Below the pieces are notes generated by a model. The model saw nothing but the letters and a program-made list of their open reading frames with translations. It had not been told where the DNA came from and searched no databases. From Oenanthe sinensis (Eukaryota > Streptophyta > Magnoliopsida > Apiales > Apiaceae): a stretch of 64,000 bases of DNA. The stretch covers positions 7,733,501 through 7,797,500 of the forward strand of contig CM053809.1 in NCBI GenBank assembly GCA_028671895.1, in the 5' to 3' direction. A program made the position numbers and the translations under genes. Positions within the stretch are counted from its first letter, which is position 1. Each line of letters starts with the position of its first letter. This document shows, one piece after another, positions 39,192 through 52,800 of this stretch.

Positions 39192-41660
39192 GCTTCATTC
39201 TTGACTCGTTTGAACATGGAAACAACTTGTAAACTCTTTTAGGATCATTCTTGGCTCAGTTGACCTTGAAAATAATTTGTAACAACTTGAGACTTCATTC
39301 TTGATTCGTTTGAACATGGAAACGACTTGTAGATTCATTCTTGACTCATTAGAACATGGAAACAACTTGTAAACTCTTTTAGGATCATTTTTGGCGCATT
39401 TGAACATGAAAATAATTCATACCAAGTTGAGACTTCATTATTGACTCGTTTGAACATTGAAACAACTTATAGCTTTATTCTTGACTCGTTTGAACATGGA
39501 AATAACTTGTAAACTCTTTTAGGATCATTCTTGGCTAATTTGAACTTGAAAGTAATTTGTAACAACTTGAGACTTCATTCTTTACTCGTTTGAACTTGAA
39601 ATCAACTTGTAGATTCATTCTTGACTCATTAGAACATGGAAACAACTTGTAAACTCTTTTAGGATCATTTTTGGCGCATTTGAACATGAAAATAATTCAT
39701 ACCAACTTGAGACTTCATTATTGACTCGTTTGAACATGGAAACAACTTATAGCTTCATTCTTGACTCGTTTGAACATGGAAATAACTTGTAAACTCTTTT
39801 AGGATCATTCTTGGCTCATTTGAACTTGAAAATAATTTGTAACAACTTGAGACTTCATTCTTTACTCGTTTGAACTTGAAAACAACTTGTAGATTTATTC
39901 TTGACTCATTTGAACATCGAAACAACTTGTAAACTCTTTTAGGATCATTCTTGGCTCATTTGAACTTGAAAGTAATTTGTAACAACTTGAGACTTCATTC
40001 TTTACTCGTTTGAACTTGAAAATAACTTGTAGATTCATTCTTGACTCATTAGAACATGGAAACAACTTGTAAACTCTTTTAGGATCATTTTTGGCTCATT
40101 TGAACATGAAAATAATTCATACCAACTTGAGACTTCATTATTGACTCGTTTGAACATGGAAACCACTTATAGCTTCATTCTTGACTCGTTTGAACATGGA
40201 AATAACTTGTAAACTCTTTTAGGATCATTCTTGGCTCAGTTGACATTGAAATTAATTTGTAACAACTTGAGACTTCATTCTTGATTCGTTTGAAATGGGT
40301 TTACTTATAGCTTCATTCTTGACTCGTTTAAACATGGAAACAATTTGTAAACTCTTTTAGGATCATTCTTGGCTCATTTAAACTTGAAAATAATTTGTAA
40401 CAACTTGAGACTTCATTCTTTACTCGTTTGAACTTGAAAACAACTTGTAGATTCATTCTTGACTCATTAGAACATGGAAACAACTTGTAAACTCTTTTAG
40501 GATCATTTTTGGCGCATTTGAACATGAAAATAATTCATACCAAGTTGAGACTTCATTATTGACTCGTTTGAACATTGAAACAACTTATAGCTTCATTCTT
40601 GACTCGTTTGAACATGGAAATAACTTGTAAACTCTTTTAGGATCATTCTTGGCTCAGTTGACCTTGAAAATAATTTGTAACAACTAGAAACTTCATTCTT
40701 GATTCGTTTGAACATGGAAACAACTTATAGCTTCATTCTTGACTCATTTGAACATGGAAATAACTTGTAAACTCTTTTAGGATCATTCTTGGCTCATTTG
40801 AACTTAAAAGTAATTTGTAACAACTTGAGACTTCATTCTTTACTCGTTTGAACTTGAAATCAACTTGTAGATTCATTCTTGACTCATTAGAACATGGAAA
40901 CAACTTGTAAACTCTTTTAGGATCATTTTTGGTGCATTTGATCATGAAAATAATTCATACCAACTTGAGACTTCATTATTGACTCGTTTGACCATGGAAA
41001 CAACTTATAGCTTCATTCTTGACTCGTTTGAACATGGAAACAACTTGTAAACTCTTTTAGGATCATTCTTGGCTCAGTTGACCTTGAAAATAATTTGTAA
41101 CAACTTGAGACTTCATTCTTGATTCGTTTGAACATGGAAACGACTTATAGCTTCATTCTTGACTCGTTTAAACATGGAAACAACTTGTAAACTCTTTTAG
41201 GATCATTCTTGGCTCATTTAAACTTGAAAATAATTTGTAACAACTTGAGACTTCATTCTTTACTCGTTTGAACTTGAAAACAACATGTAGATTCATTCTT
41301 GACTCATTAGAACATGGAAACAACTTGTAACTCTTTTAGGATCGTTTTTGGCGCATTTGAACATGAAAATAATTCATACCAACTTGAGATTTCATTATTG
41401 ACTCGTTTGAACATTGAAACAACTTATAGCTTCATTCTTGACTCGTTTGAACATGGAAATAACTTGTAAACTCTTTTAGGATCATTCTTGGCTAATTTGA
41501 ACTTGAAAGTAATTTGTAAAAACTTGAGACTTCATTCTTCTTTACTCGTTTGAACTTGAAATCAACTTGTAGATTCATTCTTGACTCATTAGAACATGGA
41601 AACAACTTGTAAACTCTTTTAGGATCATTTTTGGCGCATTTGAACATGAAAATAATTCAT
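38213..41660. repeat. 2,520-bp segmental duplication: 38213-39140 and 40733-41660
   Basis: A rare 3-bp insertion giving cattcttcttt occurs near 39015 and again exactly 2,520 bp later near 41535; the flanks also match. The span holds one +3, one -1 (cttgtaactc) and one -2 (gaaatggg) monomer, which sum to zero, so the length is exactly 18 x 140. Further right the offset drops to 2,240 (40328 to 42568), a dimer difference. Confidence 0.8.
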
Positions 41661-42567
41661 ACCAAGTTGAGACTTCATTATTGACTCGTTTGAACATTCA
41701 AACAACTTATAGCTTTATTCTTGACTCGTTTGAACATGGAAATAACTTGTAAACTCTTTTAGGATCATTCTTGGCTAATTTGAACTTGAAAGTAATTTGT
41801 AACAACTTGAGACTTCATTCTTTACTCGTTTGAACTTGAAATCAACTTGTAGATTCATTCTTGACTCATTAGAACATGGAAACAACTTGTAAACTCTTTT
41901 AGGATCATTTTTGGCGCATTTGAACATGAAAATAATTCATACCAACTTGAGACTTCATTATTGACTCGTTTGAACATGGAAACAACTTATAGCTTCATTC
42001 TTGACTCGTTTGAACATGGAAATAACTTGTAAACTCTTTTAGGATCATTCTTGGCTCATTTGAACTTGAAAATAATTTGTAACAACTTGAGACTTCATTC
42101 TTTACTCGTTTGAACTTGAAAACAACTTGTAGATTTATTCTTGACTCATTTGAACATCGAAACAACTTGTAAACTCTTTTAGGATCATTCTTGGCTCATT
42201 TGAACTTGAAAGTAATTTGTAACAACTTGAGACTTCATTCTTTACTCGTTTGAACTTGAAAATAACTTGTAGATTCATTCTTGACTCATTATAACATGGA
42301 AACAACTTGTAAACTCTTTTAGGATCATTTTTGGCTCATTTGAACATGAAAATAATTCATACCAACTTGAGACTTCATTATTGACTCGTTTGAACATGGA
42401 AACCACTTATAGCTTCATTCTTGACTCGTTTGAACATGGAAATAACTTGTAAACTCTTTTAGGATCATTCTTGGCTCAGTTGACATTGAAATTAATTTGT
42501 AACAACTTGAGACTTCATTCTTGATTCGTTTGAAATGGGTTTACTTATAGCTTCATTCTTGACTCGT

Positions 42568-45500
42568 TTAAACATGGAAACAATTTGTAAACTCTTTTAG
42601 GATCATTCTTGGCTCATTTAAACTTGAAAATAATTTGTAACAACTTGAGACTTCATTCTTTACTCGTTTGAACTTGAAAACAACTTGTAGATTCATTATT
42701 GACTCATTAGAACATGGAAACAACTTGTAAACTCTTTTAGGATCATTTTTGGCGCATTTGAACATTAAAATAATTCATACCAACTTGAGACTTCATTATT
42801 GACTCGTTTGAATATGGAAACAACTTATAGCTTCATTCTTGACTCGTTTGAACATTGAAATAACTTGTAAACTCATTTAGGATCATTCTTGGCTCATTTG
42901 AACTTGAAAATAATTTGTAACAACTTGAGACTTCATTCTTTACTCGTTTGAACTTGAAAACAACTTGTAGATTCATTCTTGACTCATTTGAACATCGAAA
43001 TAACTTGTAAACTCTTTTAGGATCATTTTTGGCTCATTTGAACTTGAAAATAATTCATACCAACTTGAGACTTCATTATTGACTCGTTTGAACATGGAAA
43101 CAACTTATAGCTTCATTCTTGACTCGTTTGAACTTGGAAATAACTTGTAAACTCTTTTAGGATCATTCTTGGCTCAGTTGACCTTGAAAATAATTTGTAA
43201 CAACTAGAAACTTCATTCTTGATTCGTTTGAACATGGAAACAACTTATAGCTTCATTCTTGACTCATTTGAACATGGAAATAACTTGTAAACTCTTTTAG
43301 GATCATTCTTGGCTCATTTGAACTTAAAAGTAATTTGTAACAACTTGAGACTTCATTCTTTACTCGTTTGAACTTGAAATCAACTTGTATATTCATTATT
43401 GACTCATTAGAACATGGAAACAACTTGTAAACTCTTTTAGGATCATTTTTGGCTCATTTGAACATTAAAATAATTCATACCAACTTGAGACTTCATTATT
43501 GACTCGTTTGAACATGGAAACAACTTATAGCTTCATTCTTGACTCGTTTGAACATTGAAATAACTTGTAAACTCTTTTAGGATCATTCTTGGCTCATTTG
43601 AACTTGAAAATAATTTGTAACAACTTGAGACTTCATTCTTGATTCGTTTGAAATGGGTTTACTTATAGCTTCATTCTTGACTCGTTTAAACATGGAAACA
43701 ATTTGTAAACTCTTTTAGGATCATTCTTGGCTCATTTAAACTTGAAAATAATTTGTAACAACTTGAGACTTCATTCTTTACTCGTTTGAACTTGAAAACA
43801 ACTTGTAGATTCATTATTGACTCATTAGAACATGGAAACAACTTGTAAACTCTTTTAGGATCATTTTTGGCGCATTTGAACATTAAAATAATTCATACCA
43901 ACTTGAGACTTCATTATTGACTCGTTTGAACATGGAAACAACTTATAGCTTCATTCTTGACTCGTTTGAACATTGAAATAACTTGTAAACTCATTTGGGA
44001 TCATTCTTGGCTCATTTGAACTTGAAAATAATTTGTAACAACTTGAGACTTCATTCTTTACTCGTTTGAACTTGAAAACAACTTGTAGATTCATTCTTGA
44101 CTCATTTGAACATCGAAATAACTTGTAAACTCTTTTAGGATCATTTTTGGCTCATTTGAACATGAAAATAATTCATACCAACTTGAGACTTCATTATTGA
44201 CTCGTTTGAACATGGAAACAACTTATAGCTTCATTCTTGACTCGTTTGAACTTGGAAATAACTTGTAAACTCTTTTAGGATCATTCTTGGCTCAGTTGAC
44301 CTTGAAAATAATTTGTAACAACTAGAAACTTCATTCTTGATTCGTTTGAACATGGAAACAACTTATAGCTTCATTCTTGACTCATTTGAACATGGAAATA
44401 ACTTGTAAACTCTTTTAGGATCATTCTTGGCTCATTTGAACTTAAAAGTAATTTGTAACAACTTGAGACTTCATTCTTTACTCGTTTGAACTTGAAATCA
44501 ACTTGTAGATTCATTATTGACTCATTAGAACATGGAAACAACTTGTAAACTCTTTTAGGATCATTTTTGGCTCATTTGAACATTAAAATAATTCATACCA
44601 ACTTGAGACTTCATTATTGACTCGTTTGAACATGGAAACAACTTATAGCTTCATTCTTGACTCGTTTGAACATTGAAATAACTTGTAAACTCTTTTAGGA
44701 TCATTCTTGGCTCAGTTGACCTTGAAAATAATTTGTAACAACTAGAAACTTCATTCTTGATTCGTTTGAACATGGAAACAACTTATAGCTTCATTCTTGA
44801 CTCATTTGAACATGGAAATAACTTGTAAACTCTTTTAGGATCATTCTTGGCTCATTTGAACTTAAAAGTAATTTGTAACAACTTGAGACTTCATTCTTTA
44901 CTCGTTTGAACTTGAAATCAACTTGTAGATTCATTATTGACTCATTAGAACATGGAAACAACTTGTAAACTCTTTTAGGATCATTTTTGGCTCATTTGAA
45001 CATTAAAATAATTCATACCAACTTGAGACTTCATTATTGACTCGTTTGAACATGGAAACAACTTATAGCTTCATTCTTGACTCATTTGAACATGGAAATA
45101 ACTTGTAAACTCTTTTAGGATCATTCTTGGCTCATTTGAACTTAAAAATAATTTGTAACAACTTGAGACTTCATTCTTTACTCGTTTGAACTTGAAAACA
45201 ACTTGTAGATTCATTCTTGACTCATTAGAACATGGAAACAACTTGTAAACTCTTTTAGGATCATTTTTGGCGCATTTGAACATGAAAATAATTCATACCA
45301 AGTTGAGACTTCATTATTGACTCGTTTGAACATTGAAACAACTTATAGCTTCATTCTTGACTCGTTTGAACATGGAAATAACTTGTAAACTCTTTTAGGA
45401 TCATTCTTGGCTCAGTTGACCTTGAAAATAATTTGTAACAACTAGAAACTTCATTCTTGATTCGTTTGAACATGGAAACAACTTATAGCTTCATTCTTGA

Positions 45501-48500
45501 CTCATTTGAACATGGAAATAACTTGTAAACTCTTTTAGGATCATTCTTGGCTCATTTGAACTTAAAAGTAATTTGTAACAACTTGAGACTTCATTCTTTA
45601 CTCGTTTGAACTTGAAATCAACTTGTAGATTCATTCTTGACTCATTAGAACATGGAAACAACTTGTAAACTCTTTTAGGATCATTTTTGGTGCATTTGAT
45701 CATGAAAATAATTCATACCAACTTGAGACTTCATTATTGACTCGTTTGACCATGGAAACAACTTATAGCTTCATTCTTGACTCGTTTGAACATGGAAACA
45801 ACTTGTAAACTCTTTTAGGATCATTCTTGGCTCAGTTGACCTTGAAAATAATTTGTAACAACTTGAGACTTCATTCTTGATTCGTTTGAACATGGAAACG
45901 ACTTATAGCTTCATTCTTGACTCGTTTAAACATGGAAACAACTTGTAAACTCTTTTAGGATCATTCTTGGCTCATTTAAACTTGAAAATAATTTGTAACA
46001 ACTTGAGACTTCATTCTTTACTCGTTTGAACTTGAAAACAACATGTAGATTCATTCTTGACTCATTAGAACATGGAAACAACTTGTAACTCTTTTAGGAT
46101 CGTTTTTGGCGCATTTGAACATGAAAATAATTCATACCAACTTGAGATTTCATTATTGACTCGTTTGAACATTGAAACAACTTATAGCTTCATTCTTGAC
46201 TCGTTTGAACATGGAAATAACTTGTAAACTCTTTTAGGATCATTCTTGGCTAATTTGAACTTGAAAGTAATTTGTAAAAACTTGAGACTTCATTCTTTAC
46301 TCGTTTGAACTTGAAATCAACTTGTAGATTCATTCTTGACTCATTAGAACATGGAAACAACTTGTAAACTCTTTTAGGATCATTTTTGGCGCATTTGAAC
46401 ATGAAAATAATTCATACCAAGTTGAGACTTCATTATTGACTCGTTTGAACATGGAAACAACTTATAGCTTCATTCTTGACTCGTTTGAACATGGAAACAA
46501 CTTGTAAACTCTTTTAGGATCATTCTTGGCTCAGTTGACCTTGAAAATAATTTATAACAACTTGAGACTTCATTCTTGATTCGTTTGAACATGGAAACGA
46601 CTTGTAGATTCATTCTTGACTCATTAGAACATGGAAACAACTTGTAAACTCTTTTAGGATCATTTTTGGCGCATTTGAACATGAAAATAATTCATACCAA
46701 GTTGAGACTTCATTATTGACTCGTTTGAACATTGAAACAACTTATAGCTTTATTCTTGACTCGTTTGAACATGGAAATAACTTGTAAACTCTTTTAGGAT
46801 CATTCTTGGCTAATTTGAACTTGAAAGTAATTTGTAACAACTTGAGACTTCATTCTTTACTCGTTTGAACTTGAAATCAACTTGTAGATTCATTCTTGAC
46901 TCATTAGAACATGGAAACAACTTGTAAACTCTTTTAGGATCATTTTTGGCGCATTTGAACATGAAAATAATTCATACCAACTTGAGACTTCATTATTGAC
47001 TCGTTTGAACATGGAAACAACTTATAGCTTCATTCTTGACTCGTTTGAACATGGAAATAACTTGTAAACTCTTTTAGGATCATTCTTGGCTCATTTAAAC
47101 TTGAAAATAATTTGTAACAACTTGAGACTTCATTCTTTACTCGTTTGAACTTGAAAACAACTTGTAGATTTATTCTTGACTCATTTGAACATCGAAACAA
47201 CTTGTAAACTCTTTTAGGATCATTCTTGGCTCATTTGAACTTGAAAGTAATTTGTAACAACTTGAGACTTCATTCTTTACTCGTTTGAACTTGAAAATAA
47301 CTTGTAGATTCATTCTTGACTCATTAGAACATGGAAACAACTTGTAAACTCTTTTAGGATCATTTTTGGCTCATTTGAACATGAAAATAATTCATACCAA
47401 CTTGAGACTTCATTATTGACTCGTTTGAACATGGAAACCACTTATAGCTTCATTCTTGACTCGTTTGAACATGGAAATAACTTGTAAACTCTTTTAGGAT
47501 CATTCTTGGCTCAGTTGACATTGAAATTAATTTGTAACAACTTGAGACTTCATTCTTGATTCGTTTGAAATGGGTTTACTTATAGCTTCATTCTTGACTC
47601 GTTTAAACATGGAAACAATTTGTAAACTCTTTTAGGATCATTCTTGGCTCATTTAAACTTGAAAATAATTTGTAACAACTTGAGACTTCATTCTTTACTC
47701 GTTTGAACTTGAAAACAACTTGTAGATTCATTATTGACTCATTAGAACATGGAAACAACTTGTAAACTCTTTTAGGATCATTTTTGGCGCATTTGAACAT
47801 TAAAATAATTCATACCAACTTGAGACTTCATTATTGACTCGTTTGAATATGGAAACAACTTATAGCTTCATTCTTGACTCGTTTGAACATTGAAATAACT
47901 TGTAAACTCATTTAGGATCATTCTTGGCTCATTTGAACTTGAAAATAATTTGTAACAACTTGAGACTTCATTCTTTACTCGTTTGAACTTGAAAACAACT
48001 TGTAGATTCATTCTTGACTCATTTGAACATCGAAATAACTTGTAAACTCTTTTAGGATCATTTTTGGCTCATTTGAACATGAAAATAATTCATACCAACT
48101 TGAGACTTCATTATTGACTCGTTTGAACATGGAAATAACTTATAGCTTCATTCTTGACTCGTTTGAACTTGGAAATAACTTGTAAACTCTTTTAGGATCA
48201 TTCTTGGCTCAGTTGACCTTGAAAATAATTTGTAACAACTAGAAACTTCATTCTTGATTCGTTTGAACATGGAAACAACTTATAGCTTCATTCTTGACTC
48301 ATTTGAACATGGAAATAACTTGTAAACTCTTTTAGGATCATTCTTGGCTCATTTGAACATAAAAGTAATTTGTAACAACTTGAGACTTCATTCTTTACTC
48401 GTTTGAACTTGAAATCAACTTGTATATTCATTATTGACTCATTAGAACATGGAAACAACTTGTAAACTCTTTTAGGATCATTTTTGGCTCATTTGAACAT

Positions 48501-49838
48501 TAAAATAATTCATACCAACTTGAGACTTCATTATTGACTCGTTTGAACATGGAAACAACTTATAGCTTCATTCTTGACTCGTTTGAACATTGAAATAACT
48601 TGTAAACTCTTTTAGGATCATTCTTGGCTCATTTGAACTTGAAAATAATTTGTAACAACTTGAGACTTCATTCTTGATTCGTTTGAAATGGGTTTACTTA
48701 TAGCTTCATTCTTGACTCGTTTAAACATGGAAACAATTTGTAAACTCTTTTAGGATCATTCTTGGCTCATTTAAACTTGAAAATAATTTGTAACAACTTG
48801 AGACTTCATTCTTTACTCGTTTGAACTTGAAAACAACTTGTAGATTCATTATTGACTCATTAGAACATGGAAACAACTTGTAAACTCTTTTAGGATCATT
48901 TTTGGCGCATTTGAACATTAAAATAATTCATACCAACTTGAGACTTCATTATTGACTCGTTTGAACATGGAAACAACTTATAGCTTCATTCTTGACTCGT
49001 TTGAACATTGAAATAACTTGTAAACTCATTTAGGATCATTCTTGGCTCATTTGAACTTGAAAATAATTTGTAACAACTTGAGACTTCATTCTTTACTCGT
49101 TTGAACTTGAAAACAACTTGTAGATTCATTCTTGACTCATTTGAACATCGAAATAACTTGTAAACTCTTTTAGGATCATTCTTGGCTCATTTAAAGTTGA
49201 AAATAATTCATACCAACTTGAGACTTCATTCTTTACTCGTTTGAGCTTGAAATCAACTTGTAGATTCATTCTTGACTCATTTGAACATGGAAATAACTTG
49301 TAAACTCTTTTAGGATCATTCTTGGCTCAGTTGACCTTGAAAATAATTTGTAACAACTAGAAACTTCATTCTTGATTCGTTTGAACATGGAAACAACTTA
49401 TAGCTTCATTCTTGACTCTTTTGAACATGGAAATAACTTGTAAACTCTTTTAGGATCATTCTTGGCTCATTTGAACTTAAAAGTAATTTGTAACAACTTG
49501 AGACTTCATTCTTTACTCGTTTGAACTTGAAATCAACTTGTAGATTCATTCTTGACTCATTAGAACATGGAAACAACTTGTAAACTCTTTTAGGATCATT
49601 TTTGGCGCATTTGAACATGAAAATAATTCGTACCAACTTGAGACTTCATTATTGACTCGTTTGACCATGGAAACAACTTATAGCTTCATTCTTGACTCGT
49701 TTGAACATGGAAACAACTTGTAAACTCTTTTAGGATCATTCTTGGCTCAGTTGACCTTGAAAATAATTTGTAACAACTTGAGACTTCATTCTTGATTCGT
49801 TTGAACATGGAAACGACTTATAGCTTCATTCTTGACTC
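42568..49838. repeat. 1,118-bp (8-monomer) unit repeated at 42568/43686 and again at 47603/48721
   Basis: The gaaatggg-bearing block steps by 1,118 bp (8 x 140 - 2) twice, and the pair itself recurs 5,035 bp downstream. Shared variants include tgtatattc and the actcattt variant of the A part. Confidence 0.75.
44281..45120. repeat. Tandem duplication of a 420-bp trimer
   Basis: 44281-44700 and 44701-45120 match over their whole length, including ggctcagttgacc, actagaaact, cttaaaagtaa and gaacattaaaat variants. The third unit begins to differ after 45120. Confidence 0.85.
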
Positions 49839-52800
49839 GTTTGAACATGGAAACAACTTGTAAACTCTTTTAGGATCATTTTTGGCGCATTTGAACATGA
49901 AAATAATTCATACCAACTTGAGATTTCATTCTTGACTCGTTTGAACATGGAAACAACTTATAGCTTCATTCTTGACTCGTTTGAACATGGAAATAACTTG
50001 TAAACTCTTTTAGGATCATTCTTGGCTCATTTGAACTTGAAAATAATTTGTAACAACTTGAGACTTCATTCTTTACTCGTTTGAACTTGAAATCAACTTG
50101 TAGATTCATTCTTGACTAATTAGAACATGGAAACAACTTGTAAACTCTTTTAGGATCATTTTTGGCGCATTTGAACATGAAAATAATTCATACCAACTTG
50201 AGACTTCATTATTGACTCGTTTGACCATGGAAACAACTTATAGCTTCATTCTTGACTCGTTTGAACATGGAAACAACTTGTAAACTCTTTTAGGATCATT
50301 CTTGGCTCAGTTGACCTTGAAAATAATTTGTAACAACTTGAGACTTCATTCTTGATTCGTTTGAACATGGAAACGACTTGTAGATTCATTCTTGACTCGT
50401 TTAAACATGGAAACAACTTGTAAACTCTTTTAGGATCATTCTTGGCTCATTTAAACTTGAAAATAATTTGTAACAACTTGAGACTTCATTCTTTACTCGT
50501 TTGAACTTGAAAACAACATGTAGATTCATTCTTGACTCATTAGAACATGGAAACAACTTGTAACTCTTTTAGGATCATTTTTGGCGCATTTGAACATGAA
50601 AATAATTCATACCAACTTGAGATTTCATTATTGACTCGTTTGAACATTGAAACAACTTATAGCTTCATTCTTGACTCGTTTGAACATGGAAACAACTTGT
50701 AAACTCTTTTAGGATCATTCTTGGCTAATTTGAACTTGAAAGTAATTTGTAACAACTTGAGACTTCATTCTTTACTCGTTTGAACTTGAAATCAACTTGT
50801 AGATTCATTCTTGACTCATTAGAACATGGAAACAACTTGTAAACTCTTTTAGGATCATTTTTGGCGCATTTGAACATGAAAATAATTCATACCAACTTGA
50901 GACTTCATTATTGACTCGTTTGAACATGGAAACAACTTATAGCTTCATTTTTGACTCGTTTGAACATGGAAATAACTTGTAAACTCTTTTAGGATCATTC
51001 TTGGCTCATTTAAACTTGAAAGTAATTTGTAACAACTTGAGACTTCATTCTTTACTCGTTTGAACTTGAAAACAACTTGTAGATTCATTCTTGACTCATT
51101 AGAACATGGAAACAACTTGTAAACTTTTTTAGGATCATTTTTGGCGCATTTGAACATGAAAATAATTCATACCAAGTTGAGACTTCATTATTGACTCGTT
51201 TGAACATTGAAACAACTTATAGCTTCATTCTTGACTCGTTTAAACATGGAAATAACTTGTAAACTCTTTTAGGATCATTCTTGGCTCAGTTGACCTTGAA
51301 AATAATTTGTAACAACTAGAAACTTCATTCTTGATTCGTTTGAACATGGAAACAACTTATAGCTTCATTCTTGACTCATTTGAACATGGAAATAACTTGT
51401 AAACTCTTTTAGGATCATTCTTGGCTCATTTGAACTTAAAAGTAATTTGTAACAACTTGAGACTTCATTCTTTACTCGTTTGAACTTGAAATCAACTTGT
51501 AGATTCATTCTTGACTCATTAGAACATGGAAACAACTTGTAAACTCTTTTAGGATCATTTCTGGTGCATTTGAACATGAAAATAATTCATACCAACTTGA
51601 GACTTCATTATTGACTCGTTTGACCATGGAAACAACTTATAGCTTCATTCTTGACTCGTTTGAACTTGGAAACAACTTGTAAACTCTTTTAGGATCATTC
51701 TTGGCTCAGTTGACCTTGAAAATAATTTGTAACAACTTGAGACTTCATTCTTGATTCGTTTGAACATGGAAACGACTTATAGCTTCATTCTTGACTCGTT
51801 TAAACATGGAAACAACTTGTAAACTCTTTTAGGATCATTTTTGGCTCATTTAAACTTGAAAATAATTTGTAACAACTTGAGACTTCATTCTTTACTCGTT
51901 TGAACTTGAAAACAACATGTAGATTCATTCTTGACTCATTAGAACATGGAAACAACTTGTAACTCTTTTAGGATCGTTTTTGGCGCATTTGAACATGAAA
52001 ATAATTCATACCAACTTGAGATTTCATTATTGACTTGTTTGAACATTGAAACAACTTATAGCTTCATTCTTGACTCGTTTGAACATGGAAACAACTTGTA
52101 AACTCTTTTAGGATCATTCTTGGCTAATTTGAACTTGAAAGTAATTTGTAACAACTTGAGACTTCATACTTTTCTCGGTTGAACTTGAAATCAACTTGTA
52201 GATTCATTCTTGACTCATTAGAACATGGAAACAACTTGTAAACTCTTTTAGGATCATTTTTGGCGCATTTGAACATGAAAATAATTCATACCAACTTGAG
52301 ACTTCATTATTGACTCGTTTGAACATGGAAACAACTTATAGCTTCATTTTTGACTCGTTTGAACATGGAAATAACTTGTAAACTCTTTTAGGATCATTCT
52401 TGGCTCATTTAAACTTGAAAGTAATTTGTAACAACTTGAGACTTCATTCTTTACTCGTTTGAACTTGAAAACAACTTGTAGATTCATTCTTGACTCATTA
52501 GAACATGGAAACAACTTGTAAACTCTTTTAGGATCATTTTTGGCGCATTTGAACATGAAAATAATTCATACCAAGTTGAGACTTCATTATTGACTCGTTT
52601 GAACATTGAAACAACTTATAGCTTCATTCTTGACTCGTTTGAACATGGAAATAACTTGTAAACTCTTTTAGGATCATTCTTGGCTCAGTTGACCTTGAAA
52701 ATAATTTGTAACAACTAGAAACTTCATTCTTGATTCGTTTGAACATGGAAACAACTTATAGCTTCATTCTTGACTCATTTGAACATGGAAATAACTTGTA

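Larger units (their letters stand above)
28035..52635. repeat. Long-range segment pair: about 28035-31370 and 49300-52635, offset 21,265 bp
   Basis: Four landmarks (28141, 29680, 30100, 31079) recur at exactly +21,265 bp (49406, 50945, 51365, 52344). Ordered variants match too, including gaacttggaaac and the 139-bp cttgtaactc monomers. This links distant parts of the array through a block of about 3.3 kb. Confidence 0.8.
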
